Of a DNA stretch of 64,000 bases, positions 24,541-34,377 are shown in pieces. This DNA comes from Barnesiella viscericola DSM 18177 (lineage in GTDB: Bacteria; Bacteroidota; Bacteroidia; Bacteroidales; Barnesiellaceae). Location: NCBI RefSeq assembly GCF_000512915.1, contig NZ_CP007034.1:2108001-2172000 (forward strand), read 5' to 3'. Made by a program: the position numbers and the translations under genes. Under the pieces are notes generated by a model. It was not told where the DNA came from and searched no databases. It saw only the letters and a list, made by a program, of their open reading frames with translations. Each line of letters opens with the position of its first letter. Position 1 is the first letter of the stretch.

Positions 24541-26790
24541 TTATTGATTCTCTTCCTGGAATTTCTGGTTCATCTTCAAGAGGTTGATGGTGTAGGCTAC
24601 CACGTTTTGCGACTCCTGAATCACGGTGAGGTAGACGATGCCCACCTTGATGTAGGACATCTGTTCCCGCATCTGGCGAATCTCTTCCCGTTTAAGCACA
24701 CCCAGTTGATTGATGAGTATGTTACCCTGGTTGTAGAGTGCGGGCAGTTCGTGGTTGTTGTTTTCCTCGACAACCTGTTTGCATTTTTCCAGGAAATGAA
24801 CAATCTCCTGAGCAATCATGCCAAAGCTCTCTTTCTGAGCCTGACCCAGCGGGTTGAAGTTGTTGTCGGTATGTTCGAGACACGGTTCGCAGGTCCGTTT
24901 GATGGCGTGAATGATGTCGTAGGAGAAATCGTTGCCCTGGAAGTAGTAGAGACCCTTTTCCAGACCCACCTGGTCGTTCAGGTGCGAGACCCCTATGGTG
25001 CCCAGCCGTTTCACCTGTTTGAAGTAGTGGCGTTCGGTCTCGATGTCGCCCATCGCCTTGCGCAGGGTGCGGTAGCTCTCGTGGAGGAATCCCGAGGTTA
25101 CCCGGTCGTAGAGGTCGGCACTCCAAGCCAAGACTTTGGTAAACTCTTCGCGGCTGAATTGGCGCAACAGAACGAGAGCATTTTCCTGGTCCTTGTTGGC
25201 CACCAGTTGTTGAGCCAGCGAGCTCTTTTTCTCTTTTTTCAGTTTCTTGTTATAGGTGATTTGACTGTGGATAAGCATGTAGGCAGCCAATACACTCATC
25301 AGGATAATGGCAATGGTTCCGCCGAAATAGACAATCATCGTGACGATGAAGCAGAAGAGGAAGGCGGCGCCGGCGGTGATGAACCACCCGCCGATTACCG
25401 AGATGACACCGGTGATGCGGTAGACGGCGCTGTCGCGACCCCAGGCCCGGTCGGCCAGTGAACTACCCATGGCTACCATGAAGGTTACATAGGTGGTTGA
25501 GAGGGGCAGTTTGAGCGAGGTACCCAGGGCGATGAGCAGGCTGGCCAATACCAGATTGACCGAGGCACGCACCAGGTCGAAGGCGGCACCGTGTTCGAGT
25601 ATCACGTCGTCCTTGTCGAACCGGCTGTTGAGCCACGTGCGGGCCTTGGGCGGTATGTTGTTGATGATGAGCGACGAGGCGTTGGTGGTCATGCGCACCA
25701 GTTTGCGGGCGATAGGCGAGGTACCGAAATTCTCTTCGCCTGTCTCCTGCCGCGACAGGTCGACCGAGGTCTTGATCACGTTCTGGGCTTTCTTCGAGGT
25801 GAACAGGGCAATCACCATGATGATGCCCGACCCGATGAGGAATACCGAAGGCGTCCGGGCCGATTCGAGCAGCGAGGTGGTGAGGAACTGGTCGGGAGCC
25901 AGCCCGTTGGCATTGGCCACATAGTCGGTGTAGGCCGAGAACCCGGCCAGAGGTACACCGATGAAGTTCACCAGGTCGTTACCGGCAAAGGCCAGGGCCA
26001 GAGCGAAGGTTCCCAGCAGCACCACCACTTTCAGCACATTCACGCGGCACCACATCAGAATCTGCATCAATACGGTGGTCACCACGAAGCAGCAGCCCAT
26101 GAGCAACTGGGTGTTCTCGTGAATCCAGGCCCGGGCTTCGGGGGTCATCATGGTCGATGCCTTCAAGCCGTTGATAAGAATAAAGTAGATGATGGTGGTG
26201 GAAGCGAAACCGCCGAACAGCGCTCCGAAATATTTCAGTTGCCGGCGATAGTTGAATTTGAAAATCAACCGGGCAATATACTGTACGACAACGCCGAAAA
26301 AGAAGGCGATGGCTACCGATACGAAGATGGCGATAATCACCTGCAACGCCTTGTCGGTGTTGATGAGATCGCCCATCTGCAAGGCACCGTTGCTGTTGAT
26401 GGTCTTGACGATGGCCAGGGCGAAGGTACCGCCCAGCAACTCGAATACCATCGACACCGTGGTCGAGGTGGGGAGCCCCATCGTGTTGAAGACGTCGAGC
26501 AGCACCACATCGGTGAGCATCACCGCCAGCAGGATACACATGATTTCATTGAGGTAGAAGAACTGGGGCTGGTATATACCGTGTCGCGCAATATCCATCA
26601 TGCCGTTCGACATGGAGGCCCCCACAAAAATACCTATTGCCGCGATGGCCATGATCACTTTGAAGGAGGCGGCTTTGGCGCCGATAGCCGAGTTGAGGAA
26701 GTTCACGGCATCGTTGCTTACTCCCACCGACAGGTCAAAGACGGCAATCAGGAAAAGAAAGATAACGATAATCAGATAGAATGTTTCCAT
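24541..26790 (-). CDS. PiT-family inorganic phosphate transporter with PhoU-like C-terminal domain
   Basis: A 749-residue inner-membrane transporter. The first ~540 residues have about eleven helices with the inverted-repeat signatures GVSNDAVNFLNSAIGAKAASF (near residue 25) and, in the second half, LSTTYVTFMVAMGSSLADRAW. These are the Pi-binding regions of the PHO4/PiT family, which take up phosphate with H+ or Na+. The last ~200 residues are a soluble helical domain resembling PhoU, a fusion form found in Bacteroidota. The ATG at 26790 (METFYLIIVIF) is preferred to an upstream frame extension to 26838 that has no homologous pattern. Confidence 0.92.
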   Translation of the reverse strand: METFYLIIVIFLFLIAVFDLSVGVSNDAVNFLNSAIGAKAASFKVIMAIAAIGIFVGASMSNGMMDIARHGIYQPQFFYLNEIMCILLAVMLTDVVLLDVFNTMGLPTSTTVSMVFELLGGTFALAIVKTINSNGALQMGDLINTDKALQVIIAIFVSVAIAFFFGVVVQYIARLIFKFNYRRQLKYFGALFGGFASTTIIYFILINGLKASTMMTPEARAWIHENTQLLMGCCFVVTTVLMQILMWCRVNVLKVVVLLGTFALALAFAGNDLVNFIGVPLAGFSAYTDYVANANGLAPDQFLTTSLLESARTPSVFLIGSGIIMVIALFTSKKAQNVIKTSVDLSRQETGEENFGTSPIARKLVRMTTNASSLIINNIPPKARTWLNSRFDKDDVILEHGAAFDLVRASVNLVLASLLIALGTSLKLPLSTTYVTFMVAMGSSLADRAWGRDSAVYRITGVISVIGGWFITAGAAFLFCFIVTMIVYFGGTIAIILMSVLAAYMLIHSQITYNKKLKKEKKSSLAQQLVANKDQENALVLLRQFSREEFTKVLAWSADLYDRVTSGFLHESYRTLRKAMGDIETERHYFKQVKRLGTIGVSHLNDQVGLEKGLYYFQGNDFSYDIIHAIKRTCEPCLEHTDNNFNPLGQAQKESFGMIAQEIVHFLEKCKQVVEENNNHELPALYNQGNILINQLGVLKREEIRQMREQMSYIKVGIVYLTVIQESQNVVAYTINLLKMNQKFQEENQ

Positions 26791-26970
26791 AATCTCTAAT
26801 TTGCATGTTTTTTCACAACGCAAAGGAACGACTTTCATGTTACAGAATCGTTACAAACATATATCTATCTTATTTCTTTTCGCCGTCGTTTCGCCGTCGT
26901 TTTGCCCTTGGCTTCGGCGGTACAGCGGGCCGGGGGAGCCTGTTAGCGGGCTTGGTCGCGGTTGCCCTGT

Positions 26971-27012
26971 GAAAATGCAAAGGAGGCAACCCCGATGCCG
27001 GGGCTGCCTCCT
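26971..27012 (-). terminator. Terminator after the branching enzyme gene
   Basis: AGGAGGCA..CCCCG / CGGGG..TGCCTCCT form a strong stem. Read leftward it is followed by TTTGCATTTT. Confidence 0.65.
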
Positions 27013-27038
27013 GGTATGATTGTGCGATAGCCGACCGA

Positions 27039-29189
27039 TTACTTGCCGCTCTCCTTTTTGGCTCGGGGAGCGCGGGTGGCCGGTTTCGTGGCGGCCTTTT
27101 TCCCGGCGGCTGGTTTAGAGTCGGTTTTCTTCCCGGGAGCCTTTTCAACTTTTTCCGATGGTTCCGAGATACCTATCTCCTCGGGTTTCTTCCGGCGGAG
27201 TATCTGTGCCGTGCGGGCCGGCAGGTAGAGGAGCAGCCACTCCTTGTGCTCGTTTTCGAAGAGCGGGTCGCGTCGGGTAAAGTGGGGGACACTCTTGTCG
27301 ACGAGTCCATAGCCGCCGAACTCGGGGTCGTCGCTGCTCATGAGGGTCGAGTATTCGCCGGCCGGGGCCAGAATGCCGTAGCCGTTGAACGACTTGCAGG
27401 GGTGGAAGTTGAAGACGAAGAGCAGGTCGTCGCGCATGAAGGCGAGCACCTGGTCGCCGTCGTTCTCGCACAGCTTGACGATAGGGGTCTGCTCGAACTT
27501 TTTCTTTTGACTCACCAGGTGAATCATGGCTTGGTCGAAGGCACCGAGGTATTGGTATTTCAGGTCGTCGCGGTCCACGAGGTCCCACTGGCGGCGGGCA
27601 TACTTGTAGGACCAGCCGTTACCCTGGCGGGGAAAGTCGATCCATTCGGGGTGACCGAACTCGTTGCCCATGAAGTTGAGATAGCCGCCGTTGATGGTCG
27701 AGAGGGTGACGAGCCGTATCATCTTGTGCAGAGCCATGCCGCGGTCTACGACAAAGTTGGTATCGTTCTTGCTCATGTGCCAGTACATCACGTCGTCGAT
27801 GAGGCGGAAGATGATGGTCTTGTCGCCCACCAGTGCCTGGTCGTGACTCTCGGCATAGTTGATGGTCTTCTCGTCGGCCCGCCGGTTGGTCAGTTCCCAG
27901 AAGATGGCCGTCGGTTTCCAGTCCTCGTCCTTCTTCTCCTTGATGGTCTTGATCCAGAAGTCGGGGATACCCATGGCCATGCGGTAGTCGAAGCCGATGC
28001 CTCCGTCCTTGAACTTGGACGCCAGACCCGGCATGCCGCTCATCTCTTCGGCGATGGTGATGGCGTGGGGATTGACTTGGTGGATAAGCTCGTTGGCCAG
28101 GGTGAGGTAGACGATGGCGTTGTCGTCCTGCCCGCCGTTGTAGTAGTCGTCGTAGGAGCAGAAGGCCTGTCCCAACCCGTGGTTGTAGTAGAGCATCGAG
28201 GTGACGCCGTCGAACCGGAATCCGTCGAAATGGAACTCGTCGAGCCAGTACTTGCAGTTGGAGAGCAGGAAGTGAATCACGGCGTTCTTGCCGTAGTCGA
28301 AGCAGAGCGAGTCCCAGGCCGGGTGTTCCCGGCGGTTGTCGCCATAGAAATATTGGTCGTAGGAGCCGTCGAATCGTCCCAACCCTTCTACTTCGTTTTT
28401 GACAGCGTGTGAGTGGACAATGTCCATGATGACGGCAATGCCCCGCTGGTGAGCCTCGTCGATGAGCGCTTTCAGGTCGTCGGGGGTGCCGAACCGCGAC
28501 GAGGGAGCGAAGAAGCTCGACACGTGGTACCCGAAGGAGCCGTAGTAGGGGTGCTCCTGTATGGCCATGATCTGTATGGCGTTGTAGCCGTCGACCGCGA
28601 TGCGTGGCAGAATCTTTTCGCGAAATTCGTTGTAGGTGCCCACCTTCTCCTCCTGCTGGGCCATGCCGATGTGGCATTCATAGATGAGCAGAGGTGAGGT
28701 CTTGGGTTTGAACCGGGTTTTGGTGAATGTAAAGGGCTTCTCGGGATCCCAGATCTGAGCCGAGAAGATGTAGGTCTCGGGGTCTTGTACCACGCGGGTA
28801 GCCCAGGCCGGGATACGCTCGCCCTCCCCGCCGTTCCAGTGGACCGACAGCTTGTAAAGATCGAGGTGGTGCAGCGTTTTGAGGGGGAGTTTGATTTCCC
28901 ACACGCCACCACCGATGGCCAACAGTTTGTATTGGGGTAACTCTTTCCAATCCGAGAAGGTACCGATCAGATAAATGGCGTTAGCATTGGGCGCCCATTC
29001 CCGGAATACCCAGTGGCGCTTTTCCTTGTGGAGACCGAAGTAGAGGTATCCGTCGGCAAATTCCGATAGGTTCCCGCTGCCGTTGGTCAGTTCGGCTATC
29101 TTTTCCACGGCACGGTTATGCCGACCTTCGATAGCTCGTTTGTAAGGAGCCAGCCAAGGGTCGTTTTTGATTAGTTTCAGCGTTTTCAT
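27039..29189 (-). CDS. glgB: 1,4-alpha-glucan branching enzyme with lysine-rich tail
   Basis: A 716-residue GH13 enzyme that adds alpha-1,6 branches to glycogen. An N-terminal CBM48 module (~50-150, YLIGTFSDWKELPQ) precedes the TIM barrel. Catalytic motifs are FDGFRFDGVTSM (nucleophile Asp), ITIAEEMSGMPG (acid/base Glu) and AESHDQALVGDK (third Asp). The sequence pattern is of the eukaryote-like GH13_8 group that Bacteroidota use. Oddly, the last ~45 residues are a Lys/Ala/Pro-rich, low-complexity basic tail (EKAPGKKTDSKPAAGKKAAT and onward) absent from most branching enzymes. A TACTTTTG element at 29337-29344 suggests a leader of about 140 nt. Confidence 0.94.
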   Translation of the reverse strand: MKTLKLIKNDPWLAPYKRAIEGRHNRAVEKIAELTNGSGNLSEFADGYLYFGLHKEKRHWVFREWAPNANAIYLIGTFSDWKELPQYKLLAIGGGVWEIKLPLKTLHHLDLYKLSVHWNGGEGERIPAWATRVVQDPETYIFSAQIWDPEKPFTFTKTRFKPKTSPLLIYECHIGMAQQEEKVGTYNEFREKILPRIAVDGYNAIQIMAIQEHPYYGSFGYHVSSFFAPSSRFGTPDDLKALIDEAHQRGIAVIMDIVHSHAVKNEVEGLGRFDGSYDQYFYGDNRREHPAWDSLCFDYGKNAVIHFLLSNCKYWLDEFHFDGFRFDGVTSMLYYNHGLGQAFCSYDDYYNGGQDDNAIVYLTLANELIHQVNPHAITIAEEMSGMPGLASKFKDGGIGFDYRMAMGIPDFWIKTIKEKKDEDWKPTAIFWELTNRRADEKTINYAESHDQALVGDKTIIFRLIDDVMYWHMSKNDTNFVVDRGMALHKMIRLVTLSTINGGYLNFMGNEFGHPEWIDFPRQGNGWSYKYARRQWDLVDRDDLKYQYLGAFDQAMIHLVSQKKKFEQTPIVKLCENDGDQVLAFMRDDLLFVFNFHPCKSFNGYGILAPAGEYSTLMSSDDPEFGGYGLVDKSVPHFTRRDPLFENEHKEWLLLYLPARTAQILRRKKPEEIGISEPSEKVEKAPGKKTDSKPAAGKKAATKPATRAPRAKKESGK

Positions 29190-29336
29190 AAGGCTGTTTT
29201 TAGGGAGAACGACATGACCGCAGGTAATGAGATCCCGTGCTCTTTCCTGCCGGTTGAAACATGGTGAGTAATCCCCACGGTGGCGGAGCCGTTTTTACTC
29301 CGATGCCGGGGCCGATTTCCGTCATATTCCTACATG

Positions 29337-29344
29337 CAAAAGTA
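29337..29344 (-). promoter_or_regulatory. Promoter -7 element of glgB
   Basis: Minus-strand TACTTTTG, 148 bases before the start codon. The 29190-29699 gap otherwise holds only this element and the protease promoter; no gene is seen. Confidence 0.5.
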
Positions 29345-29533
29345 ATAAAAAAACCGATATATGAAACTTTAAGCCTCGAAACATTACAGGGGAGGATAAA
29401 AAAGTTTTGATGTTTTGCCGATGCTTTATTCGGTGTGGCGATATTTTATTTCAGTCCCTTTTTGAGGGCGATGGTAAAAAGGCTGGTTGGGTTTGAATTT
29501 GTTGTTTTTTGTATTAACTTTTTATAGAATTTT

Positions 29534-29563
29534 TTTGAAAATCGGAAGAATTTGCGATATTTG
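29534..29563 (+). promoter_or_regulatory. Promoter of the C10 protease gene
   Basis: TTTG (29534-29537) and GATATTTG (29556-29563, 7 of 8 to TAnnTTTG) are spaced by 18 nt. The leader would be about 130 nt. Confidence 0.6.
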
Positions 29564-29699
29564 CACAATATAAGTTATGTGATTGAGCCTTTGGAAATAT
29601 AAGGATAGAACTTTGCCGACTTGTTGCCTGGAGGACTATTTGTCGATAAGAGAGTGAATATAGAGTTAAATAAAAATTGCTAACGCAGATAATAATTGT

Positions 29700-32210
29700 A
29701 TGAAAAAGAGATTCCTACTACTTTCTTTCTGTGTTTTCTTGGTGATGGGCCTGTGCGCCAAGCCCCGTTCATTACAGGAGGCACAACAGATCGCCAATAG
29801 CTTTTCGGGTAATACCGGCAAGACGACCGATCTTAAAAAAGGTGTGAAATCTACCACGCAACTTGCGTTTGTCCAGGAGGGGGCTTCGCAGCCGCTCTAT
29901 TATGTGTTCAATAAGGGAACGGGATTTGTTATCGTATCGGCCGACGATCGGGCAACCGAAATTTTGGGCTATTCCGATGCGGGTTCGTTTGATGTCAACA
30001 ATCTGCCCGATAACTTTCGGTTCTTATTGGAATCGTATGCGACTGAATTAGAGGACCTCTCTGCCGTACCTGAGACAGATGCCGTTCCGATGATACCAGT
30101 CAAGGCTTCTGCCCAAACGGGAAATACTTCGGTAGCACCCTTGCTGGGTAATATCCTGTGGGATCAGGGCGATCCGTATAATAACTTCTGTCCCACATTG
30201 CAAAATGGGAACAAAGCGGCTGTGGGGTGTGTTGCCACGGCCATGTCTCAGATTATGGGATACTATCAGTGGCCTCTTAAAGGTACTGGTACGATACCCG
30301 GTTATACGACGCGTACCAATGGGTTTGTGATCGACGATGTGAACATCGACAATACCTATTATGATTGGGACCACATGACTCCCTTTTATAACTCAGAGAG
30401 TACAGCCGAAGAGCGAGAGGCCGTAGCTCTTCTTGCCTATCATTGCGGTATCTCGGTAAATATGGATTATGATTCTTCGAGTGGAGCTTATAGTTTTGAT
30501 GTCCCTAAGGCTTTAACTACTTATTTCGGATATAACGAGAATATGGAAATCTATAGCCGCTCTTATTATACCAAGGCCGAATGGGATTCGATTATCCGGA
30601 ATGAGTTGGACGAAAGTCGCCCTGTATATTACAGTGGTCAAAGTACTGGGGGCGGTCACGCTTTTGTTTGCGACGGTTACGACACGAACGGTTTGTTCCA
30701 TATCAACTGGGGTTGGAGCGGTTTGTCGAATGGCTATTTTCTGCTTTCCGATCTGACTCCGTCGGCACAGGGTACCGGAGGTTCCAATAGTGGCTACAAC
30801 AGTAGTCAGTCTATAATCGTGGGGATACAACCGCAAACCATGCCCGAGAGAGAGGAGTACCAGATTTATTTGGCCTCGACTATGGAGGTCTCCGACACAG
30901 AGATAGGTCGTAATGATTCTTTTGATGTGGATTTTCAAACTCTCTGGAACAATGGAGCCCGAACATTTACCGGGTTTGTGGGAGTTGTTTTGTGTGATGA
31001 GTCGGACAAGATTGCTTGTGTCCTTGATTCCATAACGGCGACATTCAATACCCTGGGAGGTTGGGGCTCGGGACGCTTTACCATTGATGTCCCTGAAACG
31101 GTTGCCGATGGCTCTTACCGGCTCTGTTTTGCCTATCGGGCAGAGGGAAAGAGCGATTATCATGTAATACGGACCCCTGTGGGCAAACCCAACTATGTAC
31201 GTACGAGAATAGAGGGTGATAAGATCTACTTTTCGGGTGCCGAAGATCAACAACCGGCGTTGAGACTTGACGCTTTGGAAGTGGTTGGTAACTTATATTA
31301 TGATCGGAATGGACGATTCAGATATACGGTGACCAATGACGGCGGTGAATATGTATCGGTTTTAGTATTGTATATGATTTCTGCAACGAGTGAGAATGTG
31401 TATACATTGGGTAGTATTAATCCTGTCGTAATTGCCCAGGGTGAGACTCAGACGTTTGAAGTGTTGGAGCCTGTTGTCCTTCCCGAGGGAGAATACTACG
31501 TGTATCTCTGTTACGATCCCTATAATTCGTATGAAACTCTTCAAAATGTCAGTCTCTTGGGTGAGGGTATCCCGGTGACGGTCTTGCCTACTCCGGAAAC
31601 AAATGAGGTTAATCTGAGATTGAACACGCCTCTCTCTTTTGCCGATAATAGTCATGTAGATGGGTCGGATATAAATATGACGGTAAGCATCACCAACCAG
31701 GGAGATTATTTTTCCCATATTGTTACTGCCTATGTTTTCCCCGAAAGAGGTGGAGAATCGTTGGGCTATGTCGGGTACCAAACGTTTACTATTGACGCCG
31801 GTGAAACACGAGATTTGACCCTCAGTGGCGCTTTGACCTTAGACGAAGGCTCTTATATGCTGGCATTGTTTTATTATGATGAAAACGAACGTAGTTGGTT
31901 ACAATTCCAGCCGTATGAATATAGCCAGCTGCTTTTCACATTGTCGGGAGTACCTACCGCCATCGATGCCGCCGAAATGGAGAAGATGACCGTCTATCCC
32001 AATCCGGCTCACGATATGATGTATGTGCGCGCTTCGGGCGAGATAACTGACATTGAGGTGTATGATTTGTCGGGCCGTCGGCTTTTGCAGATGCAACCCG
32101 AGACCGAGGGTGAAGTGCAAGTGCCCGTGGCCGGTTTGCAGGCCGGTACGTATATGTTGATGGTACGTACTGAACAAGAGGTGAAAACAACCCAATTTAT
32201 CAAGAAATAA
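29700..32210 (+). CDS. Secreted C10 (streptopain/SpeB-like) cysteine protease with T9SS C-terminal domain
   Basis: An 836-residue secreted protease. Residues 1-20 are a signal peptide. A Spi-type propeptide covers ~21-145 and includes LYYVFNKGTGFVIVSADDRA. The papain-fold catalytic domain has the nucleophile in AVGCVATAMSQIMGYYQWP (Cys177) and the histidine in GGGHAFVCDGYD (His320), followed by INWGWSG. About 370 residues of beta-rich repeats follow, ending in a type A sorting domain (VYPNPAHDMMYV ... GTYMLMV) typical of T9SS cargo. The family includes SpeB, PrtT and Bacteroides fragilis Bfp proteases. Codon use is more AT-rich than that of neighbouring genes. A small lipoprotein gene follows after six bases. 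Confidence 0.93.
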   Translation: MKKRFLLLSFCVFLVMGLCAKPRSLQEAQQIANSFSGNTGKTTDLKKGVKSTTQLAFVQEGASQPLYYVFNKGTGFVIVSADDRATEILGYSDAGSFDVNNLPDNFRFLLESYATELEDLSAVPETDAVPMIPVKASAQTGNTSVAPLLGNILWDQGDPYNNFCPTLQNGNKAAVGCVATAMSQIMGYYQWPLKGTGTIPGYTTRTNGFVIDDVNIDNTYYDWDHMTPFYNSESTAEEREAVALLAYHCGISVNMDYDSSSGAYSFDVPKALTTYFGYNENMEIYSRSYYTKAEWDSIIRNELDESRPVYYSGQSTGGGHAFVCDGYDTNGLFHINWGWSGLSNGYFLLSDLTPSAQGTGGSNSGYNSSQSIIVGIQPQTMPEREEYQIYLASTMEVSDTEIGRNDSFDVDFQTLWNNGARTFTGFVGVVLCDESDKIACVLDSITATFNTLGGWGSGRFTIDVPETVADGSYRLCFAYRAEGKSDYHVIRTPVGKPNYVRTRIEGDKIYFSGAEDQQPALRLDALEVVGNLYYDRNGRFRYTVTNDGGEYVSVLVLYMISATSENVYTLGSINPVVIAQGETQTFEVLEPVVLPEGEYYVYLCYDPYNSYETLQNVSLLGEGIPVTVLPTPETNEVNLRLNTPLSFADNSHVDGSDINMTVSITNQGDYFSHIVTAYVFPERGGESLGYVGYQTFTIDAGETRDLTLSGALTLDEGSYMLALFYYDENERSWLQFQPYEYSQLLFTLSGVPTAIDAAEMEKMTVYPNPAHDMMYVRASGEITDIEVYDLSGRRLLQMQPETEGEVQVPVAGLQAGTYMLMVRTEQEVKTTQFIKK

Positions 32211-32216
32211 AACGGT

Positions 32217-32780
32217 ATGCGACTCTCTATATCCCTCTGTCTTGCGATGTTGATAGCTTGTATAGGGTGCAAAAGTTCCAGCCCGACGGCACAAGTCTCG
32301 ACGATTGTCGTGCCCAAGCAGGTACTCAACGGGTCGACCCCTGCGCAGGCGATGGCTTCGGCGGTCGTCTATAAAACGACGCGCGATTTCAGCGACTGTG
32401 TGCCGGTGACGATGGATGCCAAGCACGAGCATATCGTCTCTTATCCGGCTCCTTCCGACCTCTATTACAAGGGCCAGTTGGCCAAACCGGTTGCTTTGGC
32501 CGAGGGCTATTGGCTCGACAATCGGGGCATTAGCGAGCATGTGGCTTTTCTGGATTACACCTACGAGGAGTACAGCCAGTTGAGCGAAGCTCCCGGGTTG
32601 GAAGTCTTGGAGAGCAAGATTCTGGAACGCTATCCGCTCACCGAGATGTATGTGTGTGGCAAGCGCAACAGTTACACCCACGAAGTGGAAGAGCTGAATC
32701 GGCTCATAAAGGAGGGTTTTGTCGGATGTCGCAAGGTTTCACTTCCTATACCGTTGAAAGTAACCCTCCAATTGAAATAG
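32217..32780 (+). CDS. Small lipoprotein co-transcribed with the C10 protease
   Basis: A 187-residue protein with a lipoprotein signal (LIACIGC, Cys ~18) and a mature region of mixed alpha/beta character. I do not recognise a family. Visible features are SDCVPVTMDAKHEHIVSYPA, GYWLDNRGISEHVAFLDYTY and VEELNRLIKEGFVGCRKVSL, with three further cysteines. It starts six bases after the protease stop and shares its terminator, so the two form an operon. C10 proteases are often encoded with inhibitors or processing partners; that role here is inference only. The terminator is at 32810-32851. Confidence 0.75.
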   Translation: MRLSISLCLAMLIACIGCKSSSPTAQVSTIVVPKQVLNGSTPAQAMASAVVYKTTRDFSDCVPVTMDAKHEHIVSYPAPSDLYYKGQLAKPVALAEGYWLDNRGISEHVAFLDYTYEEYSQLSEAPGLEVLESKILERYPLTEMYVCGKRNSYTHEVEELNRLIKEGFVGCRKVSLPIPLKVTLQLK

Positions 32781-32809
32781 TCTCCGTTGGAGTTTATACA
32801 AGATTTGTC

Positions 32810-32851
32810 AGGAGGATAGGGCTTTGGTCCCTATCCTCCTGTCGTGTTTTT
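32810..32851 (+). terminator. Terminator after the protease operon
   Basis: A perfect 12-bp stem (AGGAGGATAGGG / CCCTATCCTCCT), 7-nt loop, then GTCGTGTTTTT. Confidence 0.85.
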
Positions 32852-32880
32852 GGGGATATCCGGCGGTTATTGACTTTCTC

Positions 32881-34305
32881 TCAAATGTGTTCAACAGGCA
32901 GTGCAAGCAGGTTGTCGGGGGTATATCCGCTGCGAATGCGCCACTCCTGTGGGTAGAGGTTGTTGGCCCGGTTGCCCAGGTTCTTGACCCACCCGAGGGG
33001 GAAGCCGTGGTAGGCGATGAGGAGGTAGCCGCGTGGCAGGTTGCCGGGCAGTACGATACTCTCGCGGCGCAGGTAGGCGAGAGCCGTGGGCAGGTCGGCC
33101 TCGAAGCGGGGAGCCCGGTCTAGGTCGAGGGCGGTCGAGAGGGCGAGTGCCGGGTGGGGAATGTAGTCGCGACCTTTGGCTGTGGCCAGGGTAATGCCGG
33201 CGTGCAGTAGGGTGAGGTGTTGGGCGAGCAGCCGGTAGTCGGCCTGGTATTCGCGGGGAATGGCAAGGAGGGTATCATTGTGAACCGTAAAATCAAACCG
33301 GTCGGGAGCAGCCAGCCGGTCGCGCCACTCGTCGGGCACGGCAGGGGTGCCCGTCTTTCCCTTTTTCGCCTTGTTGCGTTTGCCCTGTGTATCGTCGAGC
33401 AACCGGTTCCGTCCGGACTCGTCGGCATCGCCGGGTTTTTGCAGAACCGCCAGGAAGAGCCCTTCGCCTCGGGTCAGGTGAGGCATGAAGCGGTAGGCCG
33501 TCACGCCAGGCATGAGTGCGGGAGCTATTCCCCAGGTCGGGTCTGTGTCGACGGCGAGCGGGGTGGCTCCCAGTCGGTTCATCAGGTAGAGTACCATCTC
33601 TTCGTTCTCCTCGGTATTGTAGGTGCAGGTACTGTAAATGAGCAGTCCGCCCGGGCGCAAGGCTTGCCACACGTCGTCGAGAATCTGGCGCTGGCGGTCG
33701 GCACAGCGGGCCACACCGGCGGGCGACCACTCGGCAATGGCGGCGGAGTCTTTGCGGAACATGCCCTCGCCCGAGCAGGGCACATCGGTGGCAATGACGT
33801 CGAAATAGGATTCGAGGCGGGCAAAGTCGGCCGCCTCGTTGCGGGTGACAATCGAGTAGGGCGAGCCCCATTTCACGATATTTTCGGCCAGGATATAGGC
33901 CCGGTTGGGGATTACCTCGTTGCTTACCACCAGACTGCCGGCCGGCAGCGAGGCGATGGCGTCGGTCGACTTGCCGCCGGGAGCGGCGCAGAGGTCGAGG
34001 TAACGCACCGGGGCCTTTATGTACTGGGCGATGACCCGGCCGAGAAACATCGAAGAGGCCTCCTGCACGTAGTAGGCCCCGGCGTGGAAACAGGGGTCGA
34101 AGGTGAAGGCGGGGCGTTCGGGCAGGTAATAGCCCTGTGCCGACCAGGGAACCGCCTCACCCAACACCTCTGTCGGGTGGCTCTTGCCCGGATTGAGGCG
34201 TAGGCTCACGGGCGATTCGGAGTCGAGAGCGGCGGCAAACGAGTCGTAGTCGGCACCGAGCAGTCGGCGGGTGCGTTCGATAAACGGGGCGGGCAGTTCT
34301 ATCAT
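32881..34305 (-). CDS. NOL1/NOP2/Sun-family rRNA (cytosine-C5) methyltransferase, RsmF-like
   Basis: A 474-residue methyltransferase of the RsmB/RsmF family. SAM binding is at YLDLCAAPGGKSTDAIASLP. The two catalytic cysteines are in DVPCSGEGMFRKD (motif IV) and IYSTCTYNTEENE (motif VI). The C-terminal third, with YLLIAYHGFPLGWVKNLGNRANNLYPQEWRI, matches the RsmF PUA-like tail seen in Bacteroidota and Firmicutes. It probably modifies 16S rRNA. I start at the ATG of MIELPAPFIERTRRLLG; the open frame extends upstream to 34497 through the promoter region and is not coding. A TATCTTTG element lies at 34392-34399. Confidence 0.9.
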   Translation of the reverse strand: MIELPAPFIERTRRLLGADYDSFAAALDSESPVSLRLNPGKSHPTEVLGEAVPWSAQGYYLPERPAFTFDPCFHAGAYYVQEASSMFLGRVIAQYIKAPVRYLDLCAAPGGKSTDAIASLPAGSLVVSNEVIPNRAYILAENIVKWGSPYSIVTRNEAADFARLESYFDVIATDVPCSGEGMFRKDSAAIAEWSPAGVARCADRQRQILDDVWQALRPGGLLIYSTCTYNTEENEEMVLYLMNRLGATPLAVDTDPTWGIAPALMPGVTAYRFMPHLTRGEGLFLAVLQKPGDADESGRNRLLDDTQGKRNKAKKGKTGTPAVPDEWRDRLAAPDRFDFTVHNDTLLAIPREYQADYRLLAQHLTLLHAGITLATAKGRDYIPHPALALSTALDLDRAPRFEADLPTALAYLRRESIVLPGNLPRGYLLIAYHGFPLGWVKNLGNRANNLYPQEWRIRSGYTPDNLLALPVEHI

Positions 34306-34377
34306 ATTCGGGATTCTGAGAAGTCGGTTTACTGGGAACCAAAGCTCTTTGCAAAAAGACGAGTTTTGCTCGAGATG

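Noticed and set aside
26801-27019. A 72-codon frame between the phosphate transporter and glgB.
   Set aside because: It reads through the glgB terminator on the opposite strand and matches no known protein pattern.
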